DNA of 64,000 nt from JACCXE01 sp963718605. Lineage in GTDB: Bacteria; Actinomycetota; Acidimicrobiia; Acidimicrobiales; JACCXE01. Of this stretch, positions 1 through 8,122 are shown piece after piece. The notes below the pieces were generated by a model. That model worked only from the letters and a program-made list of their open reading frames with translations. It was not told the DNA's origin and ran no database searches. The translations under genes were made by a program, and so were the position numbers. Every line of letters begins with the position of its first letter. Position 1 is the first letter of the stretch. The DNA is taken from assembly GCA_963718605.1 (NCBI GenBank), contig OY970363.1:3100001-3164000 (forward strand). Reading direction: 5' to 3'.

Positions 1-683
1 TCCGGTGGCACGACCGCCAGTGTCATATCCGGATTGCTTTTCATCATCGCGGCGAAGTCTTCTCCGTCGGCCACGGGACGGGCGATCGCTTCGGGCTGCG
101 CCTCGCCGCTCGTCTCCAAGTGCCGCGTGATCATCCCCGACGGGAAGATCACGGTGACGCCGATGCCGTCGTCGGCGAGTTCGAGACGCAGCGTCTCGGC
201 GAGGCCCCACACGGCGAACTTGCTGGCCTGGTACGCGGCCATGCGGCTGGCGGGGTCGAGCATTGACGCCGAGGTGGTGAAGGCGAGCCGGCCCTTCGGG
301 GCGCGGCGAAGCAGAGGGAGAAATGCCTGCGCCACGCGGGCCGAGCCGGTGACGTTGACGTCGAGCACCCACCGCCACTCGTCCTCGGTGAGCCGGTCAA
401 CTGCGCCGAATAACTGCACGCCCACGTTCGAGATCACGAGGTCGGCGCCACCGAAGCGGGCCTCGACCGCAGCCGCGGCGGCCACCACCGCGTTGTTGTC
501 CGCCACGTCGACACCCACGCCCAACGTTTCGACACCGTGCGATGCCGCCACCGATATGGCTTCGGCCTCCGCGCGCTCGCCGTCGCGATCGAGCAGCGCG
601 ACCCGGAACCCGTTGGCCGCGCAACGCGTGCCCAGCGCGAGTCCAAAGCCGGACGCACCGCCGGTGATGACGGCGACGGTCAT
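1..683 (-). CDS. SDR family oxidoreductase (3' end beyond window)
   Basis: Classical short-chain dehydrogenase/reductase; about 227 residues are visible and the C-terminus lies outside the window. The N-terminal cofactor motif TGGASGFG (residues about 7-14), the NVTG segment, a catalytic Ser in TTSASM and the YQASK motif (Tyr and Lys of the Ser-Tyr-Lys triad) are all present. The family transfers hydride between NAD(P)H and an alcohol or ketone. The ATG at 681-683 overlaps the stop of the upstream LLM oxidoreductase by 4 bp, so it is the last visible gene of a five-gene leftward operon that begins with the amidohydrolase at 4393. The substrate is unknown. Confidence 0.88.
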   Translation of the reverse strand, partial: MTVAVITGGASGFGLALGTRCAANGFRVALLDRDGERAEAEAISVAASHGVETLGVGVDVADNNAVVAAAAAVEARFGGADLVISNVGVQLFGAVDRLTEDEWRWVLDVNVTGSARVAQAFLPLLRRAPKGRLAFTTSASMLDPASRMAAYQASKFAVWGLAETLRLELADDGIGVTVIFPSGMITRHLETSGEAQPEAIARPVADGEDFAAMMKSNPDMTLAVVPP

Positions 684-1666
684 GTTGCCTCCTCGAACGC
701 GGGTCGCACTTTTTGTTCGAATAGCCGCAGGCTCGACCACGCGAGGTCGATCGGCATGCCGCCACACAGTGGATGAAAGAACGCGAACGGGAACGGCGCC
801 GCGCGCAGTTCGTCGACCATCTGATCCGGTGTGAGCACCGCGTACTGGCCACTGGCGCGCAGTTCGTCGACGTCCGCCGCGTTGCGGTAGGGCGAGGCGA
901 CGCCTTCTTCGGCCTGCCACGTGCCGTAGGCGTTCGCCTCGTGCAGGAAGTACGGCCCCATCAACTTCCAACCCTGCTCGACGTCCTGGGCGAGGGCCAC
1001 CGTTCGGTTCTCGCCGATCGGGCTCGGGCCGGGGTCGGGACGGCCAAGCACCTGCACCTCGTCGCGGTAGAACTCCCACACCTCGGGCACCGAAGGAAGA
1101 AACCCGTCGGCGATGCGCGCGGCGCGCCGCGCCGCCGCTTCGCTGCTGCCGCCGAGCGTGATCCCCGGGCCCCCGGCGCGATATGGAGCGGGCGTCACGT
1201 GCACCGTGCGACCGCGGAATTCGAACGGTTCGCCGGAGAACGCAGCTTTGAGGGTCGCGACGACCTCGGTGACGCGTTTGGCTCGCTCCTTCATCGGGAC
1301 GTCGAACATCGCGAACTCGTCGCTGACGTAGCCCCCGGCCACGATGAGGTCGACGCGGCCCTTACTGATGTGGTCGAGCACCACGAGGTCTTCGGCGAGC
1401 CGGATCGGTTCGTAGAACGGCGCGATGAGCGCAGCCACCATGAAGCGGACGTTCGTGGTGCGCGCCGCCAGCGCCGCGATCATCGGCAGTGGGCTCGGGA
1501 TGTACCCGTCGGGCGAACCGTGGTGCTCGGACACCGCGATCGTGATGCACCCGAGTTGGTCGGCCCACTCGGCCATGTCGAGTGCGGCGGCGTAGCGGTC
1601 GGCGGGCAACGTGCCGGCAAAGGCCGGGTTGCGGAAGTCGAAGCGCAGGCCGAAGAACGCGCTCAC
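680..1666 (-). CDS. LLM class flavin/F420-dependent oxidoreductase
   Basis: A 328-residue luciferase-like monooxygenase-family protein. It opens with a strand ending FGLRFDFRNP, followed by the typical helix (YAAALDMAEWADQLG), the SEHH motif near residue 48, the DLVVLDHISKGRVDLIVAGG segment that forms the flavin/F420 pocket, and GGSSEAAARRAARIADGFLP. The start is set at the GTG at 1664-1666, which overlaps the SnoaL-like gene stop by 4 bp; upstream codons in this frame are antisense to that gene. Actinobacterial members commonly use F420, but F420 versus FMN cannot be decided here. The position between a SnoaL-like protein and an SDR suggests redox steps on one pathway intermediate. Confidence 0.87.
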   Translation of the reverse strand: MSAFFGLRFDFRNPAFAGTLPADRYAAALDMAEWADQLGCITIAVSEHHGSPDGYIPSPLPMIAALAARTTNVRFMVAALIAPFYEPIRLAEDLVVLDHISKGRVDLIVAGGYVSDEFAMFDVPMKERAKRVTEVVATLKAAFSGEPFEFRGRTVHVTPAPYRAGGPGITLGGSSEAAARRAARIADGFLPSVPEVWEFYRDEVQVLGRPDPGPSPIGENRTVALAQDVEQGWKLMGPYFLHEANAYGTWQAEEGVASPYRNAADVDELRASGQYAVLTPDQMVDELRAAPFPFAFFHPLCGGMPIDLAWSSLRLFEQKVRPAFEEAT

Positions 1667-2082
1667 GACGTGGTCGGGTTCGTGAAGTCCATCCGGAGAC
1701 GGGTGAGGACCGACTTGGCGATGCGCCACTGCCCGTCCGACTTGACGTACGTCTCGCGGTAATGGCCGAACCCGTGCAGCTCCATCCCGTTGGGCCAGCG
1801 CAACATGTCCTCCATCGCCCACCACCCGGTCGCGTCGGTCGGCGAAGTGACGTCGATCTCCGGGGTGTGGCAGTGGTGGACGGTGACGACCTCACCGATC
1901 GCCTCGACGAGGAAGGCCATGAACGCGTCCGCGCCTTCCACTACGCCGCCGCCCGATGCGGAGGTGTCCATCATCACGTCGTCGGCGAACAGGTCGCGCA
2001 TGGCCGACCAGTCCTTGGTGTCCATCGTGCGGCAGTAACGGCCCTTCAGCTGTTTGATTGCCTCCACGTCTTCCAGAGTCAT
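1663..2082 (-). CDS. SnoaL-like / NTF2-fold protein
   Basis: A 139-residue SnoaL-like protein with an NTF2-like cone fold. It starts MTLEDVEAIKQLKGRYCRTM, continues with DTKDWSAMRDLFADDVMMDT, the usual helix-then-pocket layout, and ends in a curved sheet (GFGHYRETYVKSDGQWRIAK). Such proteins act as small cyclases, isomerases, dehydratases or binding proteins; no catalytic residues can be assigned with certainty. The ATG at 2080-2082 overlaps the DapB-like gene stop by 4 bp. A second SnoaL-like gene at 12442 also sits beside acyl-CoA-processing genes, so the family recurs in this catabolic region. Confidence 0.82.
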   Translation of the reverse strand: MTLEDVEAIKQLKGRYCRTMDTKDWSAMRDLFADDVMMDTSASGGGVVEGADAFMAFLVEAIGEVVTVHHCHTPEIDVTSPTDATGWWAMEDMLRWPNGMELHGFGHYRETYVKSDGQWRIAKSVLTRLRMDFTNPTTS

Positions 2083-3098
2083 TGGCCTCCTCCGAGCACG
2101 GCGACGATCGGCGGCAAGTCGAGCGTCGTGCGAATGCCGGGCGGCGCCGCGCACACGGCCGCGATTGCGTTGACCGCACGGTTGGCCGTGTAGCCCGGCG
2201 TTGTCGCGGCCATGTGGTCGAGTGTTACCGCGAAGCGCATGTCGATGTCGAGCGGTGCGTCGCCATCGACGCGGACGCGCCAGCCGGTGGCGCGCAGGTC
2301 CCAGTCCGCGTCGAGATCGGTGCCGCAATACCAGGTGGCGGTGAAGGTGATGACCGGTTCTCCGCCTCGTAGGGCGCGCACCGTGGTGCGTTGCGCGGCG
2401 ACCGTGCCCGCGCGGATCGTGCCCGCCGCAATCGTCATGTCGTGCGCGGCGACTGCCACTGACCCGTCGGCGATCACATCGTCGATCGGGATCGACAGCG
2501 CGTCGGCCGTGAGTTGCAGCGACGGTCCGAAGCTGTTGCGAAAGTGGGCGACGCGCATCTCGTTCACCTCGGCCGGCGCCTGCCCAAAGCCCATGAGGTT
2601 GAAGAGCAGATCGGGGGAGTCGCGCTTGGACAGGTCGGCGAACTCTTCGATCGCGAGCAGGTCGAGCCGACGCTGGATCGACGCCAGCACGAGCGGCACG
2701 GCTTCGGTGATGAAGCCGGGGCTGCTGCCCGTGCTGTGGATCGATGAGTTGCCGGCCGCGCACGCCGCTTCGATGCGCGACCGCACCGCGGAGTCCATGC
2801 TCGCGGGACGGTGAAAGTCGCCACGGGTCGTCACCACGTTCGCGCCGCTGACCAGCAGAGCGCACAGCTCATCGATGTCGGTCTGTCGCGGCATGTAAAG
2901 GACGCAGTCGGCACCGAGCGCGACGACGTCATCGAGGCGGTTGGTCGCCGTAACTCCCGCGAAGTCGGCGCCGACCTTGTCGGGGGAGTGCACCCATACG
3001 CCGACCAGATCAAGGTGCGGGTGTTCGACGACACCCTGCAGCGCCCGCGTCCCGATGTTTCCCGTCGCCCATTGGACGACGCGGATCGGTTTCGTCAA
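2079..3098 (-). CDS. Dihydrodipicolinate reductase-like NAD(P)-dependent protein
   Basis: A 339-residue protein with an N-terminal Rossmann fold: VVQWATGNIGTRALQ carries the dinucleotide-binding GxxG, followed by the LDLVGVWVHSPDKVG strand-turn typical of DapB-like and 2,4-diaminopentanoate dehydrogenase-like proteins. It lacks the canonical DapB substrate motif and is longer than true DapB (about 245-270 residues), so a lysine-biosynthesis role is unlikely. Actinobacterial paralogues occur in catabolic operons with unknown substrates. The start is TTG (3096-3098), overlapping the amidohydrolase stop as TTGA, which supports translational coupling. Confidence 0.8.
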   Translation of the reverse strand: MTKPIRVVQWATGNIGTRALQGVVEHPHLDLVGVWVHSPDKVGADFAGVTATNRLDDVVALGADCVLYMPRQTDIDELCALLVSGANVVTTRGDFHRPASMDSAVRSRIEAACAAGNSSIHSTGSSPGFITEAVPLVLASIQRRLDLLAIEEFADLSKRDSPDLLFNLMGFGQAPAEVNEMRVAHFRNSFGPSLQLTADALSIPIDDVIADGSVAVAAHDMTIAAGTIRAGTVAAQRTTVRALRGGEPVITFTATWYCGTDLDADWDLRATGWRVRVDGDAPLDIDMRFAVTLDHMAATTPGYTANRAVNAIAAVCAAPPGIRTTLDLPPIVAVLGGGQ

Positions 3099-4393
3099 CT
3101 ACGCGCGGCGACGGCGCGGCGAGCGCGAGCCCGGAAGCCTTCGAGCTTCTCGTCGGGCGTCCGCTTGCGCGTGCTGAGGGAGGTGACCGCTACGTCGTGG
3201 CCGGAGGCGGCGCGACGTAGCGCCCCCACGGTCGCGTCTTCGCGCGGCATGTGGGTGAACGGGTCGAACGAATACCACCGCATCGCGTTTTCGTGCGACA
3301 TCTTGTGCACCTCGTCGTCCGGCACGTCGTTCGCGTGGAACACGGCGTTGAGTTCCTCGGGCGCGGTGGGCCACATCGAGTCGCTGTGGGGGTAGTCCGC
3401 TTCCCAGCACATGTTGTCCACGCCGATGTGGTGGCGCATCTCGACGCCGATCGGGTCGCTGATGAAACAGGTGAGGAAGTGCTCGCGGAACACTTCACTC
3501 GGCAGACGACCGCCGAAGTCTTGTTGCGTCCAGGCGCGGTGCATCTCGAAGGTTCGATCGACGCGGTCGAGGAAGTACGGGATCCAACCGGTGCCGCCCT
3601 CAGAGAGCGCAATGCGCAGTTGCGGGAAGTTCTTGATCACCCGCGACCACAACAGATCGGCCGCCGCGGACTGGATGTTCATCGGCTGCAGCGTGATCAT
3701 CACGTCGGGCGGCGAATCAACGGCCGGAATCGACAGCTGTCCTGACGAGCCCAGGTGGACCGACAACACGGTTCCGGTGTCGCAGCACGCCGTCCACACC
3801 GGATCCCAGTACTCGTCGTGGAAACTCGGCCGTCCGAGCGCGGCCGGATTCTCCGTGAAGCTCAGCGAATGACAGCCCTTGGCCGCGGTGCGGCGAATCT
3901 CGTCGGCGGTCTCTTGGGCGTCCCACATCATCGGCACGGCCATCGGGATGAACCGCGCCGGGTACGCCCCGCACCACTCGTCGATGTGCCAGTCGTTATA
4001 GGCACGGACCAGCGCGCGCGACAGGTCGAGGTCGTCGGTCTGGAAAACGCGGGCCGTGAAAGTGGGGAACGACGGGAAGTTCATCGACGCGAGCACGCCG
4101 CCCGCATTCATGTCCTTCACGCGTTCGTGCACGTCGTAGCAACCGGGCCGGACCTCGTCGAGGCTCTGGGGCTCCATCCCGTATTCGTCTTTGGGACGGC
4201 CGGCGACCGCGTTGAGTGCGACGGTCTCCATCGCGATGCCGTTGAACACCCAGACGTCCGAGCCCTGGTCGTTGCGCTCGAGCTTGGGGGCGCGGTCTTG
4301 GTACCTCGCGTCGAGATGATTCAGGAACAGGTCCGGTGGCTCGATCAGGTGGTCGTCCACGCTGATGAGGATGAGATCGTCGATCTCGGCCAT
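3095..4393 (-). CDS. Amidohydrolase family protein (Amidohydro_2 type)
   Basis: A 432-residue TIM-barrel metal-dependent hydrolase or decarboxylase related to ACMSD. The first metal-site motif is SVDDHLIEPPDLF near residues 11-23; later landmarks include SVHLGSSGQLS, the EGGTGWIPYFLDRVD helix and the C-terminal WEADYPHSDSMWP (the Asp-containing strand). Family members cleave C-C or C-N bonds using one divalent metal; the substrate here is not predictable. The ATG at 4391-4393 follows a good ribosome site (GGGAGGG, 6 nt upstream). It leads a five-gene operon in 4-bp overlaps and has a near-perfect 15-bp palindrome 17 bp upstream. Two paralogues occur at 18494 and 32350. Confidence 0.88.
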   Translation of the reverse strand: MAEIDDLILISVDDHLIEPPDLFLNHLDARYQDRAPKLERNDQGSDVWVFNGIAMETVALNAVAGRPKDEYGMEPQSLDEVRPGCYDVHERVKDMNAGGVLASMNFPSFPTFTARVFQTDDLDLSRALVRAYNDWHIDEWCGAYPARFIPMAVPMMWDAQETADEIRRTAAKGCHSLSFTENPAALGRPSFHDEYWDPVWTACCDTGTVLSVHLGSSGQLSIPAVDSPPDVMITLQPMNIQSAAADLLWSRVIKNFPQLRIALSEGGTGWIPYFLDRVDRTFEMHRAWTQQDFGGRLPSEVFREHFLTCFISDPIGVEMRHHIGVDNMCWEADYPHSDSMWPTAPEELNAVFHANDVPDDEVHKMSHENAMRWYSFDPFTHMPREDATVGALRRAASGHDVAVTSLSTRKRTPDEKLEGFRARARRAVAARS

Positions 4394-4409
4394 TGGGTCC
4401 CTCCCGTGT

Positions 4410-4424
4410 GAGAACGTCGTTCCC
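4410..4424. promoter_or_regulatory. Candidate operator, GAGAACGNCGTTCTC-type palindrome
   Basis: Reads GAGAACGTCGTTCCC, 13 of 14 non-central positions matching the palindrome GAGAACGNCGTTCTC. It lies between the TetR gene stop (4460) and the start of the amidohydrolase operon (4393), where a repressor could block that promoter. That it is a TetR site is inference. Confidence 0.55.
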
Positions 4425-4459
4425 GTTCTAGCAGAGTGGCCCTAACGATGTGCGGCTGG

Positions 4460-5158
4460 CTACTTCTCCGCCGCGATGCCGTGCAGGATGAGCGTCCACA
4501 GTTCTTCGCCGGCACCGTCGGTGCGGACGGATGTCCCACTGATCGTGGCGGCAAACGCGTTGAACATCACGCCCTCGAGGATGATCCCCGCAATGCGTCG
4601 ATGATCCAGCCCCGGGCGCACCTGGCCTGCGGCCGCGGCTTCGTCGAGCATCCCCACGAAGAGGTCCACGATCGGAACGAAGGCGTGCGACGCCTCTTTC
4701 GGGTGATTGGTCAGCAACTGCTGTGCGAAGTCGGCGAGCGCCGGCGCCACGCCCTTCTTGGCCGTCTTCGCCTTCGGATCGGGCTGACAGATGCGGTAGT
4801 ACTCCACGGCCGCGATATGGAAGCGCGTGAGCGGGTCGCGCTCGCCTTCAACCTTTTCGGCCAACACGACCGCGGTCGAGCGAACCGACTCTTCGAAGAG
4901 TGCGAGCAGCAGTTCGTACTTGCCGGCGAAGTATTGGTAGAAGCTCCGCAGCGACTGGCCCGAGCGTTCGACGACCTCTTGGACGGTGAATTCCTTCTGC
5001 GGCGAGCTGATCATCAACTCCATCGCCGCGTCGAGGAAACGCTGCACCCGCTTCTCGGCGCGCGCTCGCGCCGGATCGAGCGAGCGCGCTACTGCGAGGT
5101 CGCGCCGCGACCCGAGTTCCGAGACATCGTCGACAGCCACAACGGAAACAATAGTCAC
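4460..5158 (-). CDS. TetR/AcrR family transcriptional regulator
   Basis: A 232-residue regulator. The N-terminal DNA-binding domain spans roughly residues 33-85: KRVQRFLDAAMELM, then the helix-turn-helix around FTVQEVVERSGQSLRSFYQY and the characteristic FAGKYELLLALFEE. The remaining helical domain should bind a ligand, often an acyl-CoA in catabolic regulators. The start is the GTG at 5156-5158; an in-frame GTG at 5140 is an alternative. Sites resembling GAGAACGNCGTTCTC lie just upstream (5167-5181) and just downstream (4410-4424), suggesting autoregulation and control of the amidohydrolase operon. It follows the Rieske genes on the same strand. Confidence 0.88.
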   Translation of the reverse strand: MTIVSVVAVDDVSELGSRRDLAVARSLDPARARAEKRVQRFLDAAMELMISSPQKEFTVQEVVERSGQSLRSFYQYFAGKYELLLALFEESVRSTAVVLAEKVEGERDPLTRFHIAAVEYYRICQPDPKAKTAKKGVAPALADFAQQLLTNHPKEASHAFVPIVDLFVGMLDEAAAAGQVRPGLDHRRIAGIILEGVMFNAFAATISGTSVRTDGAGEELWTLILHGIAAEK

Positions 5159-5166
5159 ACGCTCGG

Positions 5167-5181
5167 TAGAACGCCGTTCTC
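5167..5181. promoter_or_regulatory. Candidate TetR operator (best palindrome in the window)
   Basis: TAGAACGCCGTTCTC is symmetric except for its first base (AGAACG-C-CGTTCT). It ends 9 bp upstream of the TetR start codon, a position expected for an autoregulatory operator. The spacing differs from the two-base spacing of the mycobacterial KstR site, so I do not equate them. Confidence 0.6.
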
Positions 5182-5182
5182 C

Positions 5183-5509
5183 CTATACGGAAGGCTCTAC
5201 GACCACGTCCATCTTGGCGGCGCCGCTGTCGGGCACTCGCGGCTGACGCCACACCTCGACCGGGAACGACGCGTTCACGAGTGAGTACAGCAGCCACAGC
5301 AGGTGCGAGGCATCCTCGGGCAGCGCGTTGAAATCGAGCGCGTCCAAGTAGCCGAGCGCGTCCTCTAGGCGCGGAAACGCCGCGTCGTAGAACGACTGCA
5401 ACTCGTCCATCGAACTCGACAGCCGTTTGGCGTAACGCTGCGCCTCGGTCTCCAAGGCCCAGTCAGCGAACGGTTCGAGGTCGGCGAACTTGTCGGGGAA
5501 CACGGCCAT
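5183..5509 (-). CDS. Small conserved-looking protein next to Rieske oxygenase
   Basis: A 108-residue acidic, helical protein (MAVFPDKFADLEPFADWALE at the start) with no signal peptide, membrane segment or metal motif. I do not recognise the family. It starts 2 bp after the Rieske oxygenase stop and is therefore very likely co-translated with it. A role as accessory or assembly partner of the oxygenase is possible but rests only on position. It is too small to be the usual beta subunit (about 160-180 residues) and does not resemble a ferredoxin. Confidence 0.7.
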   Translation of the reverse strand: MAVFPDKFADLEPFADWALETEAQRYAKRLSSSMDELQSFYDAAFPRLEDALGYLDALDFNALPEDASHLLWLLYSLVNASFPVEVWRQPRVPDSGAAKMDVVVEPSV

Positions 5510-5511
5510 GG

Positions 5512-6768
5512 CTAACTCTCCACCGACACGTAGTCACGCGCGGTCTTGTGGAGGTGGCGCAGCAGGATCTCTTGGTCGTTCAAGGGGAACTGCGTGACGG
5601 CCCGCGACTCGATCATGCGCTGCGTCGCCTCGAGCGTGTTGCCGTCCTGGAGCGCGTATTCCTTGAACGTGACCGCCGCGAGCTCTTGGCGCACGCGTTC
5701 GGTCGCGTTCTTCGGGGGCACGAAGTACAGCGTGCCTTCGAAGATGTGGGAGTTATACGAGGTCGGCCAGTAGTGGTACGTGAGATACCAGCCGGGCTCC
5801 CACACGAGCAGCATGAAGTTCGGGAAGAACACGAACGAGTCGATGCCCCAGGCGCGGTGTTGCGCCGGGTTCAAGGCACTCGGCAGCACGCTGAAGTCGT
5901 AGTTGATGTCGGGCTTGTCCCACGGACCGAACAGACCCGAGCGCAGCTTGTTCTCGATCGGCTTGACCATCGACGGATCGGCCGGCGGCGACATGCCACC
6001 CCAGGACGACACCATCGAGTGGGGCCCGTCGATGTCGTATGCGAGCGCCTCGAAACCGACGTTGATGAGCTTGCGCGACTCGTCGGCCACGGCTTGCTTC
6101 GCGTGCAAAACCGGTGCGTGGTAAAACTCCGCGAACGCGTCGATGAACAGCTTCCAGTTCGCGCCGATCTCTGAGCGGTACTTGTAGACCTGGGTCATCT
6201 CGTGGAACGGGTAGCCCTCGAGCCCGGCGCCGAGCTTGCCCATGTAATCCGCGATGGGTGCCGCTTCCGCGTCGAAGTTGACGAAAATAAAGCCCTCCCA
6301 CACTTCGCAGCGCACGCCGGCGAGCCCGTAGTCGTTCTTGTCGAGGTCGAAGAATTCGCTCTCCTGTTGCACGAACGTGAGCTTGCCCTCGAGGTCGTAA
6401 CGCCACGCGTGGTACTTGCACGTGAACTGGCGGCACGTGCCGTCGGTCTCTTCCATCGGGAAGTCGTTCCACACCAACTTGTTGCCCCGGTGACGACAGA
6501 TGTTGTGGAACGCCCGCACCTCGCCGTCGGTGCCCTTGACGATGATGACCGACGTGCGCGCCGCATCGAGTTCGCGTGTGAAGTAGCTGCCGTTGCGGGG
6601 GAGTTGTTCGATGCGCCCGACGTTCAGCCACGTCTTGCGAAAAATCGCGTCGCGTTCTTTCTCGTAGTGCTCGGGCGAGATCGAGTCCTCATAGGAAACG
6701 GGGCCGGTGCCCAAGTCGGGATAGTGCTCGGTCCAGCTGCCCTCCGCGGGCTTGTTGAACTTGGGCAT
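5512..6768 (-). CDS. Rieske 2Fe-2S aromatic ring-hydroxylating dioxygenase, alpha subunit
   Basis: A 418-residue oxygenase. The Rieske cluster ligands are in CRHRG (Cys-x-His) and CKYHAW (Cys-x2-His), at about residues 85-110. The mononuclear iron site shows the expected DAFAEFYHAPVLH pattern (His-x4-His after the bridging acidic residues). The family uses O2 and electrons from a reductase and ferredoxin to hydroxylate or demethylate cyclic substrates. The start is the ATG at 6766-6768, preceded by GGAGG 8 nt upstream; an in-frame ATG 33 bp further upstream lacks this site. No reductase gene is adjacent; the 2Fe-2S ferredoxin at 12133 is a possible donor. Confidence 0.92.
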   Translation of the reverse strand: MPKFNKPAEGSWTEHYPDLGTGPVSYEDSISPEHYEKERDAIFRKTWLNVGRIEQLPRNGSYFTRELDAARTSVIIVKGTDGEVRAFHNICRHRGNKLVWNDFPMEETDGTCRQFTCKYHAWRYDLEGKLTFVQQESEFFDLDKNDYGLAGVRCEVWEGFIFVNFDAEAAPIADYMGKLGAGLEGYPFHEMTQVYKYRSEIGANWKLFIDAFAEFYHAPVLHAKQAVADESRKLINVGFEALAYDIDGPHSMVSSWGGMSPPADPSMVKPIENKLRSGLFGPWDKPDINYDFSVLPSALNPAQHRAWGIDSFVFFPNFMLLVWEPGWYLTYHYWPTSYNSHIFEGTLYFVPPKNATERVRQELAAVTFKEYALQDGNTLEATQRMIESRAVTQFPLNDQEILLRHLHKTARDYVSVES

Positions 6769-6808
6769 AGGGGGTTCCTCCGTCAGCGTGCCTGGCGGCA
6801 CGATATCA

Positions 6809-6815
6809 CGTTCTC
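6809..6815. promoter_or_regulatory. Half-site of the GAGAACG palindrome upstream of Rieske gene
   Basis: CGTTCTC (GAGAACG on the minus strand) lies about 40 bp upstream of the Rieske start in the short gap after the preceding gene. The second half is not recognisable, so this is weak support for membership in the same regulon. Confidence 0.3.
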
Positions 6816-6817
6816 AA

Positions 6818-7408
6818 TTATGGAGAAGTAGGTTTCCGTTTTAGGTCCTCGTCGAGTTCGAGATCAAACGAGAGCATCGCCATGGCGAGCGTGTCGTAGG
6901 TGCCGACGGTGAAGATCAGGTCCATCAGCTGCTGGTCGTCGAGTTCGCTTCGCAACGTCGCCCACGTGGTGTCCGCAATGCGTCCGGTGGCGATCAGTTC
7001 GCCCGTCGCGGATAACAGCGCGGCCTCCGCAGTCGGCCATTGGTCGCTCGTCGGATCGGTGGCCACGCGTGCGATTTCGTCGTCGGTCAAGCCGGCGTCG
7101 CGGCCCAACACTTCGTGCTGGGCCCACTCGTATTCGCAGTCGCGCACGGCGGCGACGCGCAGGACAATGAGTTCGCGCTGGCGGGGCGAGAGCGTCGTCG
7201 CGAACAAGGCATGCCCAGTGAGGGTGTGGAAGGCGCGGGCCAACGCCGGATGGCGCGCCAGCGTGCCGAGCACGTTGAGGCCTCGGGGTCGACCGGGTTC
7301 ACGCTCGGGGAACGGATGCCGCGGGCTGGGTGGATGGAGCGCGGCGAGCGCGTCCTTCATCTCCTCGGGCCACTCGCCGGGTGGGAGCGGTGGCAAACGA
7401 GGAGGCAC
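6818..7408 (-). CDS. Carboxymuconolactone decarboxylase family (AhpD-like) protein
   Basis: A 196-residue all-helical protein. The conserved core is SPRQRELIVLRVAAVRDCEYEW followed by AQHEVLGRDAGL, in which the Cys/Glu/His region corresponds to the CMD active-site helix; a single Cys, rather than the AhpD CxxC, argues against a peroxidase role. Family members include gamma-carboxymuconolactone decarboxylase and many uncharacterised catabolic proteins. The start is GTG (7406-7408) immediately after the SDR stop. It sits between an SDR and the Rieske oxygenase in an aromatic or alicyclic catabolic gene order. Confidence 0.83.
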   Translation of the reverse strand: MPPRLPPLPPGEWPEEMKDALAALHPPSPRHPFPEREPGRPRGLNVLGTLARHPALARAFHTLTGHALFATTLSPRQRELIVLRVAAVRDCEYEWAQHEVLGRDAGLTDDEIARVATDPTSDQWPTAEAALLSATGELIATGRIADTTWATLRSELDDQQLMDLIFTVGTYDTLAMAMLSFDLELDEDLKRKPTSP

Positions 7409-8122
7409 CTACGTGTTCCGCCCGCCGTTGACCCCGATGACTTGACCCGTGATGTACGACGCCTCTTCAGATACGAGGAAGGCGCACACGTTGGCGATGT
7501 CTTCCGGCATCCCGGCCCGGCGCACGGGCGTCGTTGCAATCGCGGCATCGACGCCGGGCCCGAGCAAGCCCTTCTTCTCGGCTTCGCGCAACATCGGCGT
7601 GTCGATAAAACCAGGCGGGATCGTGTTGACGGTGACACCTTTCGGGCCGAACTCGAGCGCGAGCGCTTTCGTGAGCCCGATCACGCCGGCTTTGCTCGAC
7701 ACGTAGTGCGCCATGCCCTGCTGACCACCCTGCGCGCTCGACGACGAGATGTTCACGATGCGCCCCCAACCGGCGTCGAGCATGTGGGGCAGTACTGCTT
7801 GGCAGCACAGGAACGTGCCGGTGAGGTTCACTGCGAGCAGCCGGTTCCAGTCGTCCAACCCGATCTTCAGGAATGGCTTGAAGCCGTCGACGCCCGCGTT
7901 GTTGACGAGCACGGTCGGTGCACCGATATCGCTTGCTACCTGGGCCACCGCGTCGTTGACCTGGGCTTGGTCCGATACGTCCACTTGGTAGTTCGCCGCG
8001 CCCACGCCGCATTCGTCGCGGTCGAAGACCACAACAGTTAGCCCGTCCTTCATCAGCCGCTCGGCTATGGCGAGGCCGATACCGGACGCGGCACCCGTGA
8101 CAATCGCGACGCGTGCCGTCAT
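7409..8122 (-). CDS. SDR family oxidoreductase
   Basis: A 237-residue classical SDR: TGAASGIG cofactor loop (residues 9-16), NNAG (74-77), catalytic Ser in NISSSS, and YVSSK with Tyr140 and Lys144. The C-terminus ends in TGQVIGVNGG, usual for FabG-like enzymes. It probably oxidises a hydroxyl or reduces a ketone on a ring or acyl-CoA intermediate. The ATG at 8120-8122 overlaps the TauD gene stop by 4 bp. It is full length for the family. Confidence 0.9.
   Translation of the reverse strand: MTARVAIVTGAASGIGLAIAERLMKDGLTVVVFDRDECGVGAANYQVDVSDQAQVNDAVAQVASDIGAPTVLVNNAGVDGFKPFLKIGLDDWNRLLAVNLTGTFLCCQAVLPHMLDAGWGRIVNISSSSAQGGQQGMAHYVSSKAGVIGLTKALALEFGPKGVTVNTIPPGFIDTPMLREAEKKGLLGPGVDAAIATTPVRRAGMPEDIANVCAFLVSEEASYITGQVIGVNGGRNT

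Noticed and set aside
4410..5181. KstR or LexA boxes
   Set aside because: The palindromes resemble TAGAAC-type sites, but the arm spacing is one (or three) bases, not the two of KstR or four of LexA, so I do not name them as such.
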